The notes: generated by a model not told the origin, from the sequence alone. A stretch of 64,000 bases of DNA from Alkalihalobacillus sp. FSL W8-0930 (GCA_037965595.1 CP150183.1:930001-994000); one strand, 5' to 3'. Positions 53,868 through 62,630 are shown, numbered from the stretch's first letter. Made by a program: numbers and translations.

Positions 53868-54116
53868 TTGTCAAATAGAGTTGAAGTAAAAAATTATTTA
53901 GAGCAACACGTACAGAACCACAAGAGATATCATCTTGTAGTGAATCACTCTCTACACTTTATGGATAGTGAATTTATTATTCGTGAAATGATTGATGCAA
54001 GTGAGGATGAGATTGATGTACTGTATGAAATATTTGAGCAAATGGAACCTAATGAAGAACACATACATCAGTACTTAGAATATATGGCTAAGCTTTATAT
54101 CAGGATGAATCAATAA
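53868..54116 (+). CDS. 82-aa Zur-controlled protein of unknown function
   Basis: A small, soluble, mostly helical acidic protein. It starts at TTG 53868 (read MSNRVEVK) with GAAGGGAAG upstream; no nearby in-frame ATG exists. Six histidines (in EQHVQNHKRYHLVVNHSLHF and EEHIHQYLEY) could bind metal. No family recognised. First gene of a Zur-box operon with the second flavoprotein and the FeoB-like transporter, so a role in zinc handling is inferred from context only. Confidence 0.7.
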   Translation: MSNRVEVKNYLEQHVQNHKRYHLVVNHSLHFMDSEFIIREMIDASEDEIDVLYEIFEQMEPNEEHIHQYLEYMAKLYIRMNQ

Positions 54117-54147
54117 CAAGTTGTTTAGATTGTTGGAGGGATAAATA

Positions 54148-55266
54148 GTGAGTCAGTATAAGAGGTTAATTATTGTTGGTGCCGGACCAGCAGGTATTGG
54201 GCTGGGTATTTTGTTAGAAAAGTTGAACTTTCACTCGTACACCATTTTAGAGGCTGACCAAATTGGATCATCCTTTTTAAATTGGCCAAAAGAAATGAAG
54301 CTTATCACACCTTCATTTACAGGCCAGGGATTTGGTGCGCTTGATTTAAATGCTATTACGCCAGGTACTTCACCAGCATATTCTTTTAGAAAAGAGCATT
54401 TGTCAGGATTAGAGTATGGTGAGTACTTAAGATTACTAGCGGATCATTTTGAAGTAAATGTTGAAGAGGGGTATGCTGTCCTTCATGTTGAAAAAACGAA
54501 TGGTCGCTTTACACTTGAAACGTCACAGGGGGATTGGACATGTGATGCGTTAATTTGGGCAACTGGAGAATTTCACTTCCCTAAAACAGATGGAATTCTA
54601 GGTTCTAGATACGGTGTCCCTAGTGGATTCATTCAATCCTATAAAGAGTTGGAGATTGGTCAACGTTACATAATCGGTGGTGGAGAAAGTGGAATGGATG
54701 CTGCTTATCATCTTGCATCCAACGGAAGCAAGGTAACGGTTCTTCTAGAAGGACATCTAAAGGATTTCGCTGCAGATCCAAGTAGAACGATATCTCCCTA
54801 CACCTTTGAAAGAATTCAAAAGGAAGTAGCACAAGGACGGATTCAGTTTCTAGAGGGAGTGAAAGTAGAGGAAATTAGATTAGAGCAAGATGGATATTCG
54901 ATTCACCTTCAAAATGGACAGACATTATCTTCTCAGATGCAACCGATCCTAGCAACTGGTTTTAAATCAGGTGTTGAACAAATTCAGGAATTTTTTGAGT
55001 GGAAGGAAAACGGTAAACCAAAGCTTAGTGAAGAGGCGGATGAATCTACCCTCATCAAAAACCTGTTTGTTGCTGGCCCAAGTGTTGAACACGATTCAGC
55101 TATCTTTTGTTTTATATATAAGTTTAGAGCAAGATATGCTGTAATGATTGAACACCTTTTGAATAAGTGGTCAATAAAAATAGACCAAAACGTGTTAAAA
55201 GATTACCGAGAGAATCAAATGATTGCTGATGATCTTTCCTGCTGCGAAGTAGATTGCGAATGCTAA
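54148..55266 (+). CDS. FAD-dependent oxidoreductase with C-terminal cysteine cluster
   Basis: A 372-aa two-Rossmann flavoprotein of the thioredoxin-reductase/FMO-like group: FAD motif IVGAGPAGIGLGIL at about 8-21, NAD(P) motif IIGGGESGMDAA near 175, and a C-terminal FVAGPSVEHD loop. No CxxC redox pair lies in the usual place, but the protein ends CCEVDCEC, four cysteines in the last eight residues, a plausible metal-binding tail. A GTG start follows TTGGAGGG. It overlaps the FeoB-like gene and is downstream of a Zur box. Substrate unknown. Confidence 0.8.
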   Translation: MSQYKRLIIVGAGPAGIGLGILLEKLNFHSYTILEADQIGSSFLNWPKEMKLITPSFTGQGFGALDLNAITPGTSPAYSFRKEHLSGLEYGEYLRLLADHFEVNVEEGYAVLHVEKTNGRFTLETSQGDWTCDALIWATGEFHFPKTDGILGSRYGVPSGFIQSYKELEIGQRYIIGGGESGMDAAYHLASNGSKVTVLLEGHLKDFAADPSRTISPYTFERIQKEVAQGRIQFLEGVKVEEIRLEQDGYSIHLQNGQTLSSQMQPILATGFKSGVEQIQEFFEWKENGKPKLSEEADESTLIKNLFVAGPSVEHDSAIFCFIYKFRARYAVMIEHLLNKWSIKIDQNVLKDYRENQMIADDLSCCEVDCEC

Positions 55267-56939
55267 ACGAAGCTTCTCGAATGAACCAACGAGTTGTCCT
55301 TGTTGGACTTGAATCTGTTGGCAAAACAAGTCTATTTTCATTTTTAACAGAGCAACGCACAGGGGAAGAAGTGAATGCAAAAGGATCTACCGTCTATTTA
55401 AAGGAGCAAAAGCTTGATTCTTTTACGGTTGTAGATACTCCAGGTCTTCGGATGGATGACAGTGAAACATATCATGCAGTCAGGGAGGAAATTAATCGAG
55501 CCGATCATGTTCTCCTTACGATTAAGGGAACACATTTTCAGGAAGAGTTTGAATTCTTAAGGCCTCTCTTAGCAAAAGGTTCCTTTTGTTCAACGTTACT
55601 TGTCACATTTGTTGATCGCATGACAGAATCAACTAGGAATAAATTAAAGAACTATGTGATCAGACATAAGTTAAATGTCGTGTTTTTAAGTCCAACTGAT
55701 AAAACGAAGCAGAGACGTCAACAGATTATTACATCAATAAAGGAAGGTAAAAGTCTTACTCTTGATGCCAGGAACAAACTAGCTAGTATTCACATTGATC
55801 CTACTCATCCTAAAAAAAATTGGTATGAGAATAGAATACTAGGCGTACCACTTGCTATACTGTCCATCTTTCTTATGTTTGGTCTACCAATATTTCTAGC
55901 TTACCATTTCTCTAGTGTAACTGAGGATCTTATTAAACAAGTAGTTATTAATCCAGTCATTGCTCTTTCAACAAACTGGCCGGAATTTTTGCAAATTTTG
56001 TTTGCGGGAGACTATGGACTTTTTACTTTAGGTCTGTATTCATTTATTTGGGCTTTTCCTGTAGTGCTATTTATATCTATTGCAAGTGCGATAACAGATG
56101 ATGCGGGAATTAAAGATCAAATTATCGATACTCTTGACCCGTGGATGAAAAAAATTGGGTTACATGGACAGGATCTTGTACCAATTTTAACGGGCTTTGG
56201 TTGCAATGTGGTAGCTGTTCATCAAACTCGTGGTTGTAGCCTTAAAACTAGAAAACAATGTGTTTCCCTACTTTCTTTTGGCTCAGCATGTAGTTATCAA
56301 ATTGGAGCCACTCTTTCTATTTTTCAGGTCGCTCAGTTACAATGGCTCTTTATACCTTATCTTTTAACTTTATTTATAGTAGGTGTCCTTCATAACCGAA
56401 TTTGGTTTCCGATCAAGGATATCAAATGGGCTAGGTACTTTAAGACTCAAAGAACCTTTTTACAAAAGCCGTCATATCAAGGAGTCTTCTTTAGAGTGAA
56501 AAGTGTAATTTCTCAATTTCTTACTCAAGCTATGCCTATCTTTTTAATGATATGTTTAATAGCTGCACTATTAGATTATACACATATCCTGACTTATTTG
56601 ACTGGAATAGTGACTCCTGTCATGACTATGATTGGAGCTCCTCCTGAAGCAAGTGCAGGTCTTATCTTCTCGATGATCCGTAAAGATGGTATTCTTCTAT
56701 TCAATGAAGGAAACGGTGCATTATTAAATATGATGTCTGCGGGGACAATTTTTGTACTCGTTTATCTTGCGTCAACACTGTCCGCTTGTTTGGTTACACT
56801 TTGGACTATAGTTAAAGAGTTAAAAGGTCGAATTGCACTTTCACTTTTTGTAAAGCAATTCATAACATCAATTGTTTCTTCTATGGTTATACTGTTGATC
56901 CTTAACTTAGCCGTGGCCCTTCATCTTAAAGTATTTTAA
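55260..56939 (+). CDS. compact FeoB-like GTPase/transporter, candidate zinc importer
   Basis: 559 aa: an N-terminal G domain (G1 GLESVGKTS at about 16-24, G3 DTPGL, degenerate G4 TFVDRM where N/TKxD is expected) and a membrane part with about 8-9 helices. FeoB gate-like segments are GFGCNVVAVHQTRGC and FGSACSYQIGA, where classical FeoB has GCNVPAI and CSARLP. It lacks the long spacer of standard FeoB (usually about 650-770 aa). The start is uncertain: ATG 55260 overlaps the upstream stop, ATG 55281 is also possible. Zur rather than Fur context suggests Zn2+ or another metal as substrate; this is inference. Confidence 0.8.
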   Translation: MLNEASRMNQRVVLVGLESVGKTSLFSFLTEQRTGEEVNAKGSTVYLKEQKLDSFTVVDTPGLRMDDSETYHAVREEINRADHVLLTIKGTHFQEEFEFLRPLLAKGSFCSTLLVTFVDRMTESTRNKLKNYVIRHKLNVVFLSPTDKTKQRRQQIITSIKEGKSLTLDARNKLASIHIDPTHPKKNWYENRILGVPLAILSIFLMFGLPIFLAYHFSSVTEDLIKQVVINPVIALSTNWPEFLQILFAGDYGLFTLGLYSFIWAFPVVLFISIASAITDDAGIKDQIIDTLDPWMKKIGLHGQDLVPILTGFGCNVVAVHQTRGCSLKTRKQCVSLLSFGSACSYQIGATLSIFQVAQLQWLFIPYLLTLFIVGVLHNRIWFPIKDIKWARYFKTQRTFLQKPSYQGVFFRVKSVISQFLTQAMPIFLMICLIAALLDYTHILTYLTGIVTPVMTMIGAPPEASAGLIFSMIRKDGILLFNEGNGALLNMMSAGTIFVLVYLASTLSACLVTLWTIVKELKGRIALSLFVKQFITSIVSSMVILLILNLAVALHLKVF

Positions 56940-56982
56940 AAATAACTACCAATCGCCAGTCGTTGTAACGAAATAAAAAGTG

Positions 56983-57017
56983 AGCCAGATGAATGAATGG
57001 ATTCATCTGGCTTTTAT
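56983..57017 (+). terminator. terminator after the FeoB-like gene
   Basis: A perfect 12-bp stem AGCCAGATGAAT / ATTCATCTGGCT over 6 nt, then TTTATT. Confidence 0.88.
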
Positions 57018-57039
57018 TAGTGGACGAATCTGAGCGGAT

Positions 57040-57155
57040 CCGATGTATTCGACAGGTATTCGGATGTATTGCAGCTAAACTGGATGTATTACATATAATA
57101 CTCGATGTATTTACAGATTTTACGATGTATTTTTGCCTAGGATAGATGTATTTCA
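57040..57155. repeat. phased repeat array 3 (GATGTATT every 20/21 bp)
   Basis: Six exact GATGTATT cores start at 57042, 57063, 57083, 57104, 57124 and 57145; the intervals are 21, 20, 21, 20, 21. The sequence between cores is unrelated and AT-rich. The core differs from GATAG of arrays 1 and 2, but the 41-bp double period is identical. It lies directly after the terminator of the zinc island. A minus-strand open frame crossing it is not periodic in codons and is not called. Confidence 0.88.
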
Positions 57156-57285
57156 ACTCGTTTTCTTGGTATCTACTCATTCTTTCTTACTTAGTTTGTT
57201 AAAAAATCGATATCGACTAAAGAGAAGACGAATCCAACAAAATAGTGTGATATCCTAATAGAAAAATAGAGAATAGAGGAATGTT

Positions 57286-57675
57286 ATGGCAAAGAAGATT
57301 TTTTACCTAACGTCTGTTCTTTTTATCATCACTAGTGGTGTTGCTATCTATGCGTATAACACTTGTAACAATGTGTTTCAAAGTAAGCTATTGAATGCAG
57401 GCTTTAGTTCAATGGTTGTTCATTCAGATCAAGGTGAAATGATCGTATCCGACGCGGATGAGATCGATTCATTCATAGAAAAAGTCAATCAATGTCCTAG
57501 AAGCGAAACAGATGAAATGTCATTTGAAGATTCGGGACTACCGATCATTCTCGAACTTGAAGAGAGCCACTCAACGGAGGAACTCTATTATTTACACACA
57601 GATAATATGCACCTCTTATACAAGGGATATGTAATTAAAACAGATATGAGTCTTGAAGAATTGTTATCTAATTGA
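57286..57675 (+). CDS. small exported or membrane-anchored protein of unknown function
   Basis: 129 aa with an N-terminal hydrophobic segment (about 5-23) that is a signal anchor or uncleaved signal, then an acidic extracytoplasmic domain with two cysteines (YNTCNN, VNQCPR). No family recognised. AGAGGAATG precedes ATG 57286. It lies 43 bp before the response regulator and may be cotranscribed with it, although it is not part of the known yxdJ modules. Confidence 0.7.
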   Translation: MAKKIFYLTSVLFIITSGVAIYAYNTCNNVFQSKLLNAGFSSMVVHSDQGEMIVSDADEIDSFIEKVNQCPRSETDEMSFEDSGLPIILELEESHSTEELYYLHTDNMHLLYKGYVIKTDMSLEELLSN

Positions 57676-57718
57676 TTTAGTCTGTACTCACTTCCGAATA
57701 AGCAAAGGAGGCCGCGAC

Positions 57719-58402
57719 ATGAACAGGAACATCTTCATCATTGAAGACGATATTCACCTTTTAGAAGCCTTAACAGAAGGTTTAAGGCAATGGAGCTTCA
57801 CGGTTAGTAGTCCAAATGATTTCTCAAATGTGATGGAAGGCTTTGTTGCAAATAAGCCGCATCTTGTGATGATTGATATACAGTTACCTCAGTTTGATGG
57901 GTTTCACTGGTGCAGAGAAATTCGGGCAGTGTCTAAGGTGCCAATTCTTTTTCTTTCGTCGAGAGACCATCCGATGGACATGATTATGGCGATGAATTCT
58001 GGGGCAGATGATTATGTTCAGAAGCCCTTTCATATGGACGTTCTTCTTGCAAAGGTGAATGCGATCCTTCGTCGAACGTACACGTATGAAGAGGCACAAG
58101 CTGATGTGATTGAATGGAATCAAGCAATCATTGATTTAAAAAGAGGCGACATTTATAAGAATGGAACATCCGTCGATCTTACAAAGAATGAGTTCTTTAT
58201 CCTTTCCGTTCTCGTTAAATCATCGAATCAAATCATCTCGCGTAACGAACTAATGAAAATGCTTTGGGATGATGATCAATATATTAATGACAATACGCTC
58301 ACTGCCAATCTAACAAGGCTGAGGCAAAAGCTTTCTACGATTCAATTAGCTGATGGAATTGTGACTAAAAAAGGGCTTGGCTACATGGCTGTCACACTTT
58401 AG
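57719..58402 (+). CDS. yxdJ: OmpR-family response regulator (YxdJ/BceR-like)
   Basis: A 227-aa regulator: receiver domain with acidic pocket EDD at about 8-10, phospho-acceptor Asp in MIDIQLPQFDGFHW, switch Lys in VQKPFHMD, and a C-terminal winged helix. ATG 57719 has a perfect AAAGGAGG upstream; longer starts cover that site. With the kinase, ATPase, permease and YxeA-like genes it forms the yxdJKLM-yxeA order of B. subtilis, a module responding to cationic antimicrobial peptides. It should activate the ABC genes downstream. Confidence 0.9.
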   Translation: MNRNIFIIEDDIHLLEALTEGLRQWSFTVSSPNDFSNVMEGFVANKPHLVMIDIQLPQFDGFHWCREIRAVSKVPILFLSSRDHPMDMIMAMNSGADDYVQKPFHMDVLLAKVNAILRRTYTYEEAQADVIEWNQAIIDLKRGDIYKNGTSVDLTKNEFFILSVLVKSSNQIISRNELMKMLWDDDQYINDNTLTANLTRLRQKLSTIQLADGIVTKKGLGYMAVTL

Positions 58403-58413
58403 GAGGGTACGTC

Positions 58414-59451
58414 TTGTTTGGTTCATATCTCATATATAAGAAGAGTTGGATTGGTTTCATCGGATCACTGCTTCTGCTGACCAATACCCTATTATTCGTT
58501 GACTCAGGAATTCAAATAGAGTTGATTTCAATTCTTTATTTAAATGGATTGTTTCTACTCTCCTCCGTTGTATTCTTACTCGTTCGATACACAAAAGAAA
58601 TGAACTATTACAAGAACTTGTCCTCTCAAATGAATGAAGTAGAAGAGGGATGGTTTGAAAACATTCCTTATCCGAAAAAACGATATCCGGACGGAGCAAT
58701 CTATTCTATTTTGCAACATGTTCATGAGTACGAACAAATGAAACGTAATGAGAATGATGCTACAAATCAAGCTAGCCAGACCGATCTTGCAGCGTGGGTT
58801 CACGAAATGAAAACACCCTTAACGGCAATGAAGATTACATTAGATGCTCACCGCTCAAATGAATTAGCCCAACGTCTTCAAGCTAATTGGTTGAAGATGC
58901 ATTTATTGCTAGACAGACAGCTCTACATATCAAGACTTGCGACCCTGAAAACGGATCTTCTCCCAGAACAGCTTGAAGTAAAAACACTGCTACAAGCGGA
59001 GATTCGTGAGTTATTCAGTTGGTGTCATGATAAAGATTTAGCCATTCAACTAACAGGAAATCCTTCGTCTAATGTCTATACAGATAAAAAGTGGTGTGGG
59101 TTTGTAATACGGCAGCTTTTAACCAATGCGATAAAATACAGCCCGGTTGGTAGAACAATAACCATTCACACCGAGCAGTACGATGAGCAATCTGTGATGG
59201 TCACCATAAAAGACGACGGACCAGGAATTAAAGCTCATGACTTGCCGCGTATATTCGATCGAGGCTATACGGGGGAAAATGGACGAGTGCAGCACGGGGC
59301 AACAGGAATGGGTTTGTATCTTGCTCGAGAGATTAGCAAAAAGCTGCAGTTTGAGCTTCACGTTGCGTCCGGTTTAGATGAAGGTACATCTGTCTCCATG
59401 ATTTTCACCAAGACACATTCGTTTAATCAAATCAGACGATCATCAATGTAA
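58414..59451 (+). CDS. yxdK: intramembrane-sensing histidine kinase (YxdK/BceS-like)
   Basis: A 345-aa sensor kinase: two N-terminal helices with almost no extracellular loop, the hallmark of intramembrane-sensing kinases that read transporter activity. The H-box is AAWVHEMKTPLTAMK; N-box NAIKYSP, G1 DDGPGI and G2 GATGMGLYLA are intact. Start TTG 58414 behind AGGAGGGT. It follows the response regulator by 11 bp and ends at a terminator before the ABC genes. Confidence 0.9.
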   Translation: MFGSYLIYKKSWIGFIGSLLLLTNTLLFVDSGIQIELISILYLNGLFLLSSVVFLLVRYTKEMNYYKNLSSQMNEVEEGWFENIPYPKKRYPDGAIYSILQHVHEYEQMKRNENDATNQASQTDLAAWVHEMKTPLTAMKITLDAHRSNELAQRLQANWLKMHLLLDRQLYISRLATLKTDLLPEQLEVKTLLQAEIRELFSWCHDKDLAIQLTGNPSSNVYTDKKWCGFVIRQLLTNAIKYSPVGRTITIHTEQYDEQSVMVTIKDDGPGIKAHDLPRIFDRGYTGENGRVQHGATGMGLYLAREISKKLQFELHVASGLDEGTSVSMIFTKTHSFNQIRRSSM

Positions 59452-59463
59452 CAGACATCTTGC

Positions 59464-59500
59464 AGGAGTCAGGTCATTCGTTTGGCCTGGCTCCTTTTTT
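59464..59500 (+). terminator. terminator after the histidine kinase gene
   Basis: GGAGTCAGG / CCTGGCTCC stem followed by T6. It separates the two-component genes from the inducible ABC genes. Confidence 0.87.
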
Positions 59501-59513
59501 ACATAGCGTCAAC

Positions 59514-59529
59514 GTGATAAAAATATCAC
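59514..59529. promoter_or_regulatory. inverted repeat, candidate response-regulator binding site
   Basis: GTGATA-AAAA-TATCAC, a 6-4-6 palindrome, lies about 36 bp upstream of the -35 of the ABC promoter, where BceR-like activators bind. Identity as the YxdJ site is inferred. Confidence 0.55.
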
Positions 59530-59564
59530 ATTGAATCCTTTTTTATCATCTAATTGATGCGATT

Positions 59565-59594
59565 TTGAGCGAAATTGTATTTACACTGTATATA
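59565..59594 (+). promoter_or_regulatory. promoter of the yxdLM-yxeA-like genes
   Basis: TTGAGC (59565-59570), a longer-than-usual 18-bp spacer, TATATA (59589-59594). The poor -35 fits an activator-dependent promoter. Confidence 0.55.
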
Positions 59595-59619
59595 GATCAA
59601 CTAGATTGGAGTGTGTAAC

Positions 59620-60393
59620 ATGAATTCTCATGAATCACCAAGAACCGTTCTCCTTGCAGAAGGTGTACGTAAATCCTTTGGAACAAAGGGCAGTGCACAG
59701 AAAGTATTAAAAGGGGTTGACCTTCGAGTATTAGAAGGTGAATTTGTTGGCATTATGGGTCCATCAGGCTCAGGTAAAACAACTCTCCTAAATACATTAG
59801 CAACAATTGATCGTGCCACAGAAGGACGGATCTTTATTAATGACGATGAGATATCCAAGCTGAAGGATCGACACCTATCAACTATTCGTCGTCGTCACTT
59901 AGGATTTATTTTTCAGGATTATAATTTGCTTGATACATTAACCGTAAAAGAGAATATTCTTTTGCCTGTTTCACTTACTAAGGTAAGTAAAGATCAGGCA
60001 GAGAGAGAGTTTCAGGCGATTGCAGGACTGCTCGGAATCTCAGGCTTAGCAAACAAGTATCCTACTGAAATCTCTGGAGGTCAGAAGCAACGGACTTCTG
60101 CAGCGCGGGCTCTCATTCATTCGCCTTCTCTTGTTTTTGCCGATGAACCAACGGGCGCTCTAGATTCAAAAGCAGCTTCAAACCTACTTGAAAACTTACA
60201 TGAAATTAACCACGTACGAAAAGTAACGATCGTGATGGTTACACATGATCCACTCGCCTCAAGCTATTGCAACCGAGTCATCTTTTTAAAGGATGGACAG
60301 ATTTTTTCAGAACTGTACCGCGGAGAAAAAACAAGGGAATCCTTTTTTAAGGATATCTTAGACATGCAAGCCGTTCTTGGTGGGGGGAAGTAG
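59620..60393 (+). CDS. yxdL: peptide-detoxification ABC ATPase (YxdL/BceA-like)
   Basis: A 257-aa ABC ATPase of the MacB/BceA type: Walker [11 protein letters not shown]-loop FIFQDYN, signature ISGGQKQRT, Walker B LVFADEPT, switch His in [11 protein letters not shown] 59620 is preferred to a GTG nine bases upstream because TTGGAG lies about 8 nt before it. The permease gene follows after 2 bp. It works with the permease both as an antimicrobial-peptide resistance transporter and as signal input to the kinase. Confidence 0.93.
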   Translation: MNSHESPRTVLLAEGVRKSFGTKGSAQKVLKGVDLRVLEGEFVGIMGPSGSGKTTLLNTLATIDRATEGRIFINDDEISKLKDRHLSTIRRRHLGFIFQDYNLLDTLTVKENILLPVSLTKVSKDQAEREFQAIAGLLGISGLANKYPTEISGGQKQRTSAARALIHSPSLVFADEPTGALDSKAASNLLENLHEINHVRKVTIVMVTHDPLASSYCNRVIFLKDGQIFSELYRGEKTRESFFKDILDMQAVLGGGK

Positions 60394-60395
60394 AT

Positions 60396-62300
60396 ATGAA
60401 CACACAGAAGCTAATTTTTCGAAGTATGCGAAAGAATATTAATATGTATTACCTCTATTTTTTCGCGATGATCATTAGCATCAGCATGTATTATATCTTT
60501 TCTACTCTTCAAAATGACCAATTGATTGTTGAGATGAATCAAGCAAGTATGAACTTTTCAACAAGCTTTCAGGTAGCAGGAATTTTACTCATCTTGATTA
60601 CCATGGTGTTTACAATGTATGCGACGAGTATTTTTATCAGGAGGCGTAGTCAGGAAATTGGATTGTATCAACTGATTGGCCTGTCTAAGGCTTGGGTTGC
60701 GCGAGTATTCATTACAGAACATGCTGTTCTTGGACTGTGTGCCTTAGGAATTGGATTGATCGTTGGTACGGTTCTCTCAAGACTTTTTATGCTTCTTTTC
60801 ATGAATATGATTGGTCTTGAAACAGTAATTGGCCTTCCTTTCTCAGGAAGAGCCGTCATACAAACGCTTGCTGTTTTTACGTGTTTGCTTTTACTCACAT
60901 CCCTACAGGTGATTTGGACGATTTATCGAAGTACGTTGCTACAGTTATTTCAGGCGAGTCATAGAAAAGAGGAAGTAGTTAAGCAGCCAAGTATCGTATC
61001 CATTCTTCTTGGGATAAGTGGGATTGTGCTAATTGGGTTTGGCTATTATATATCCACCTTCATTGTAGAGCATGCAGATCTATTAATGTTTCTCATGCTC
61101 ATTGTGTTGGCAAGTACCATTTTTGGAACCTATTTGCTCTTTCATACAACCATCAGTTGGTTATTTAACTCATTTCGAAAAAAGAAAAATGGTCACCTTG
61201 GCTTGTATCATAGCCTTTCAGTCGCATCATTTATGCACCGGATAAAAGGACACGCTAATTCGTTAACGCTCATTACGGTGCTTTCTGCTATGACCATTAC
61301 GATGATTTCTCTCTCGTATTCTCTGTATTATTCAACCGAAGAAGATGTCAGGCTTGCGATGCCCTTTGATTTTGCCTTAGAAGATATGCAGGAGGAAGCC
61401 GAACAAATATCCGTTCAATTAGAAGAAGCAGGAATTGAATATGAGACCGAACAATTAGAGGCTTTACGGTTTGAAGGGACATGGCTTAACCAGGATACAA
61501 CTCTAGATCGAGCATTTATGCTCTTCTCCGCAGAGCAGTTGATACAGGCAGGATTAGATGTTGACATCCCTAATTCAGGGGAGGCCATCCATTACAATAC
61601 GAGAGCAATTATTGAAGGAAACGATACATCCTTACCAAAATCGATTGAATACGCAGATGCCAGTCAAATTGATGTGACTGAATTTAAGCTTGAGAATGTC
61701 ATGAATTATCGATTTTATGGGGAACAGATTGTTGTTTCTGAGGGGACCTTTAGAAGTATTGAGGATGAACTAGAGATGGATGAGACGACAGATTTATCGA
61801 GCTTTGACATATTTCAGTTAGAAGATAAAGAACATGCTGAAACCGCATCTGCTATCTTTTTATCAAATGTGGATCCTGACGTATTCATAACAGACTTCCA
61901 TTCTGCCTACAAAGAATCTCTCCAAACCTTTGGTCTCCTTATCTTTATTGCAGGGTTACTTGGCTTTGTGTTTATTCTTTCAACGGGCAGTATCTTATAC
62001 TTCAAACAAATGACAGAAGCCGAGCAAGAAACAAGTCACTACCGAACATTACGGCAACTTGGATTTCAAGTAAGTGATATTCTTCGCGGGATTATCCGTA
62101 AACAGATGTTTGTTTATCTCATTCCTCTTATCGTTGGATTGGTGCATGCTGCTTTTGCATTAAATGTTGGTTCCGTTCTTATGGCGACAAGCATGATTAC
62201 CCCGATCATTATAAGTATGTTAGCTTACATTGTAATCTACTTACTCTTTGCACTCCTCACGATCGAGTATTACAAACGAATCGTTAAGGGTGCTCTATAG
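60396..62300 (+). CDS. yxdM: peptide-detoxification ABC permease (YxdM/BceB-like)
   Basis: 634 aa with about ten helices and a large extracellular loop of about 200 residues (roughly 315-520, acidic) between helices 7 and 8, the BceB layout. FtsX-domain signatures: IFIRRRSQEIGLYQLIGLSK near the first domain, and EQETSHYRTLRQLGFQVSDI near the C-terminal one. The extracellular loop determines which peptide is recognised, so the specificity cannot be read by homology. Confidence 0.93.
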   Translation: MNTQKLIFRSMRKNINMYYLYFFAMIISISMYYIFSTLQNDQLIVEMNQASMNFSTSFQVAGILLILITMVFTMYATSIFIRRRSQEIGLYQLIGLSKAWVARVFITEHAVLGLCALGIGLIVGTVLSRLFMLLFMNMIGLETVIGLPFSGRAVIQTLAVFTCLLLLTSLQVIWTIYRSTLLQLFQASHRKEEVVKQPSIVSILLGISGIVLIGFGYYISTFIVEHADLLMFLMLIVLASTIFGTYLLFHTTISWLFNSFRKKKNGHLGLYHSLSVASFMHRIKGHANSLTLITVLSAMTITMISLSYSLYYSTEEDVRLAMPFDFALEDMQEEAEQISVQLEEAGIEYETEQLEALRFEGTWLNQDTTLDRAFMLFSAEQLIQAGLDVDIPNSGEAIHYNTRAIIEGNDTSLPKSIEYADASQIDVTEFKLENVMNYRFYGEQIVVSEGTFRSIEDELEMDETTDLSSFDIFQLEDKEHAETASAIFLSNVDPDVFITDFHSAYKESLQTFGLLIFIAGLLGFVFILSTGSILYFKQMTEAEQETSHYRTLRQLGFQVSDILRGIIRKQMFVYLIPLIVGLVHAAFALNVGSVLMATSMITPIIISMLAYIVIYLLFALLTIEYYKRIVKGAL

Positions 62301-62312
62301 AAAGGAGAATGT

Positions 62313-62630
62313 ATGATGAAAAAAGTGTTAATAACGGCTTTGATTTTGATTGTGGCAGTAGCAAGTGTATATCTTGTCTTTCGCGAAACCTTTGATCGAT
62401 TTAATCCGCTCATTTCCCAAGAGTATGTCTATGTAGAGGTCCAAGAGGCACCAGCAGATGATAACGGAAGATACAAATATCGTTTGCAAGGTGTAAATGA
62501 AGAGGGAGAGACTAAAAGAGTTGTGTTTAGCACAAGCGCAACACTTGATCATGGAACCTTTGTAAGAGTGTTAGCTAAAGGATCTTATACTGAGGAATAT
62601 GAGCTGATCGATAAAGAGAGAATGCCATAA
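62313..62630 (+). CDS. yxeA: YxeA-like protein (DUF1093)
   Basis: 105 aa with one N-terminal helix or signal anchor (about 5-22) and a small extracellular beta-domain with GRYKYRLQGVNEEGETKRVVFSTSA. The YxeA/DUF1093 family typically sits last in BceAB-type operons and its role is unclear. AAAGGAGAATG precedes the ATG. The position completes the yxdJKLM-yxeA order of B. subtilis. Confidence 0.88.
   Translation: MMKKVLITALILIVAVASVYLVFRETFDRFNPLISQEYVYVEVQEAPADDNGRYKYRLQGVNEEGETKRVVFSTSATLDHGTFVRVLAKGSYTEEYELIDKERMP

Noticed and set aside
56926-57180. 84-codon minus-strand open frame across array 3
   Set aside because: It runs through a terminator hairpin and the GATGTATT array and has no codon periodicity or homologue-like features.
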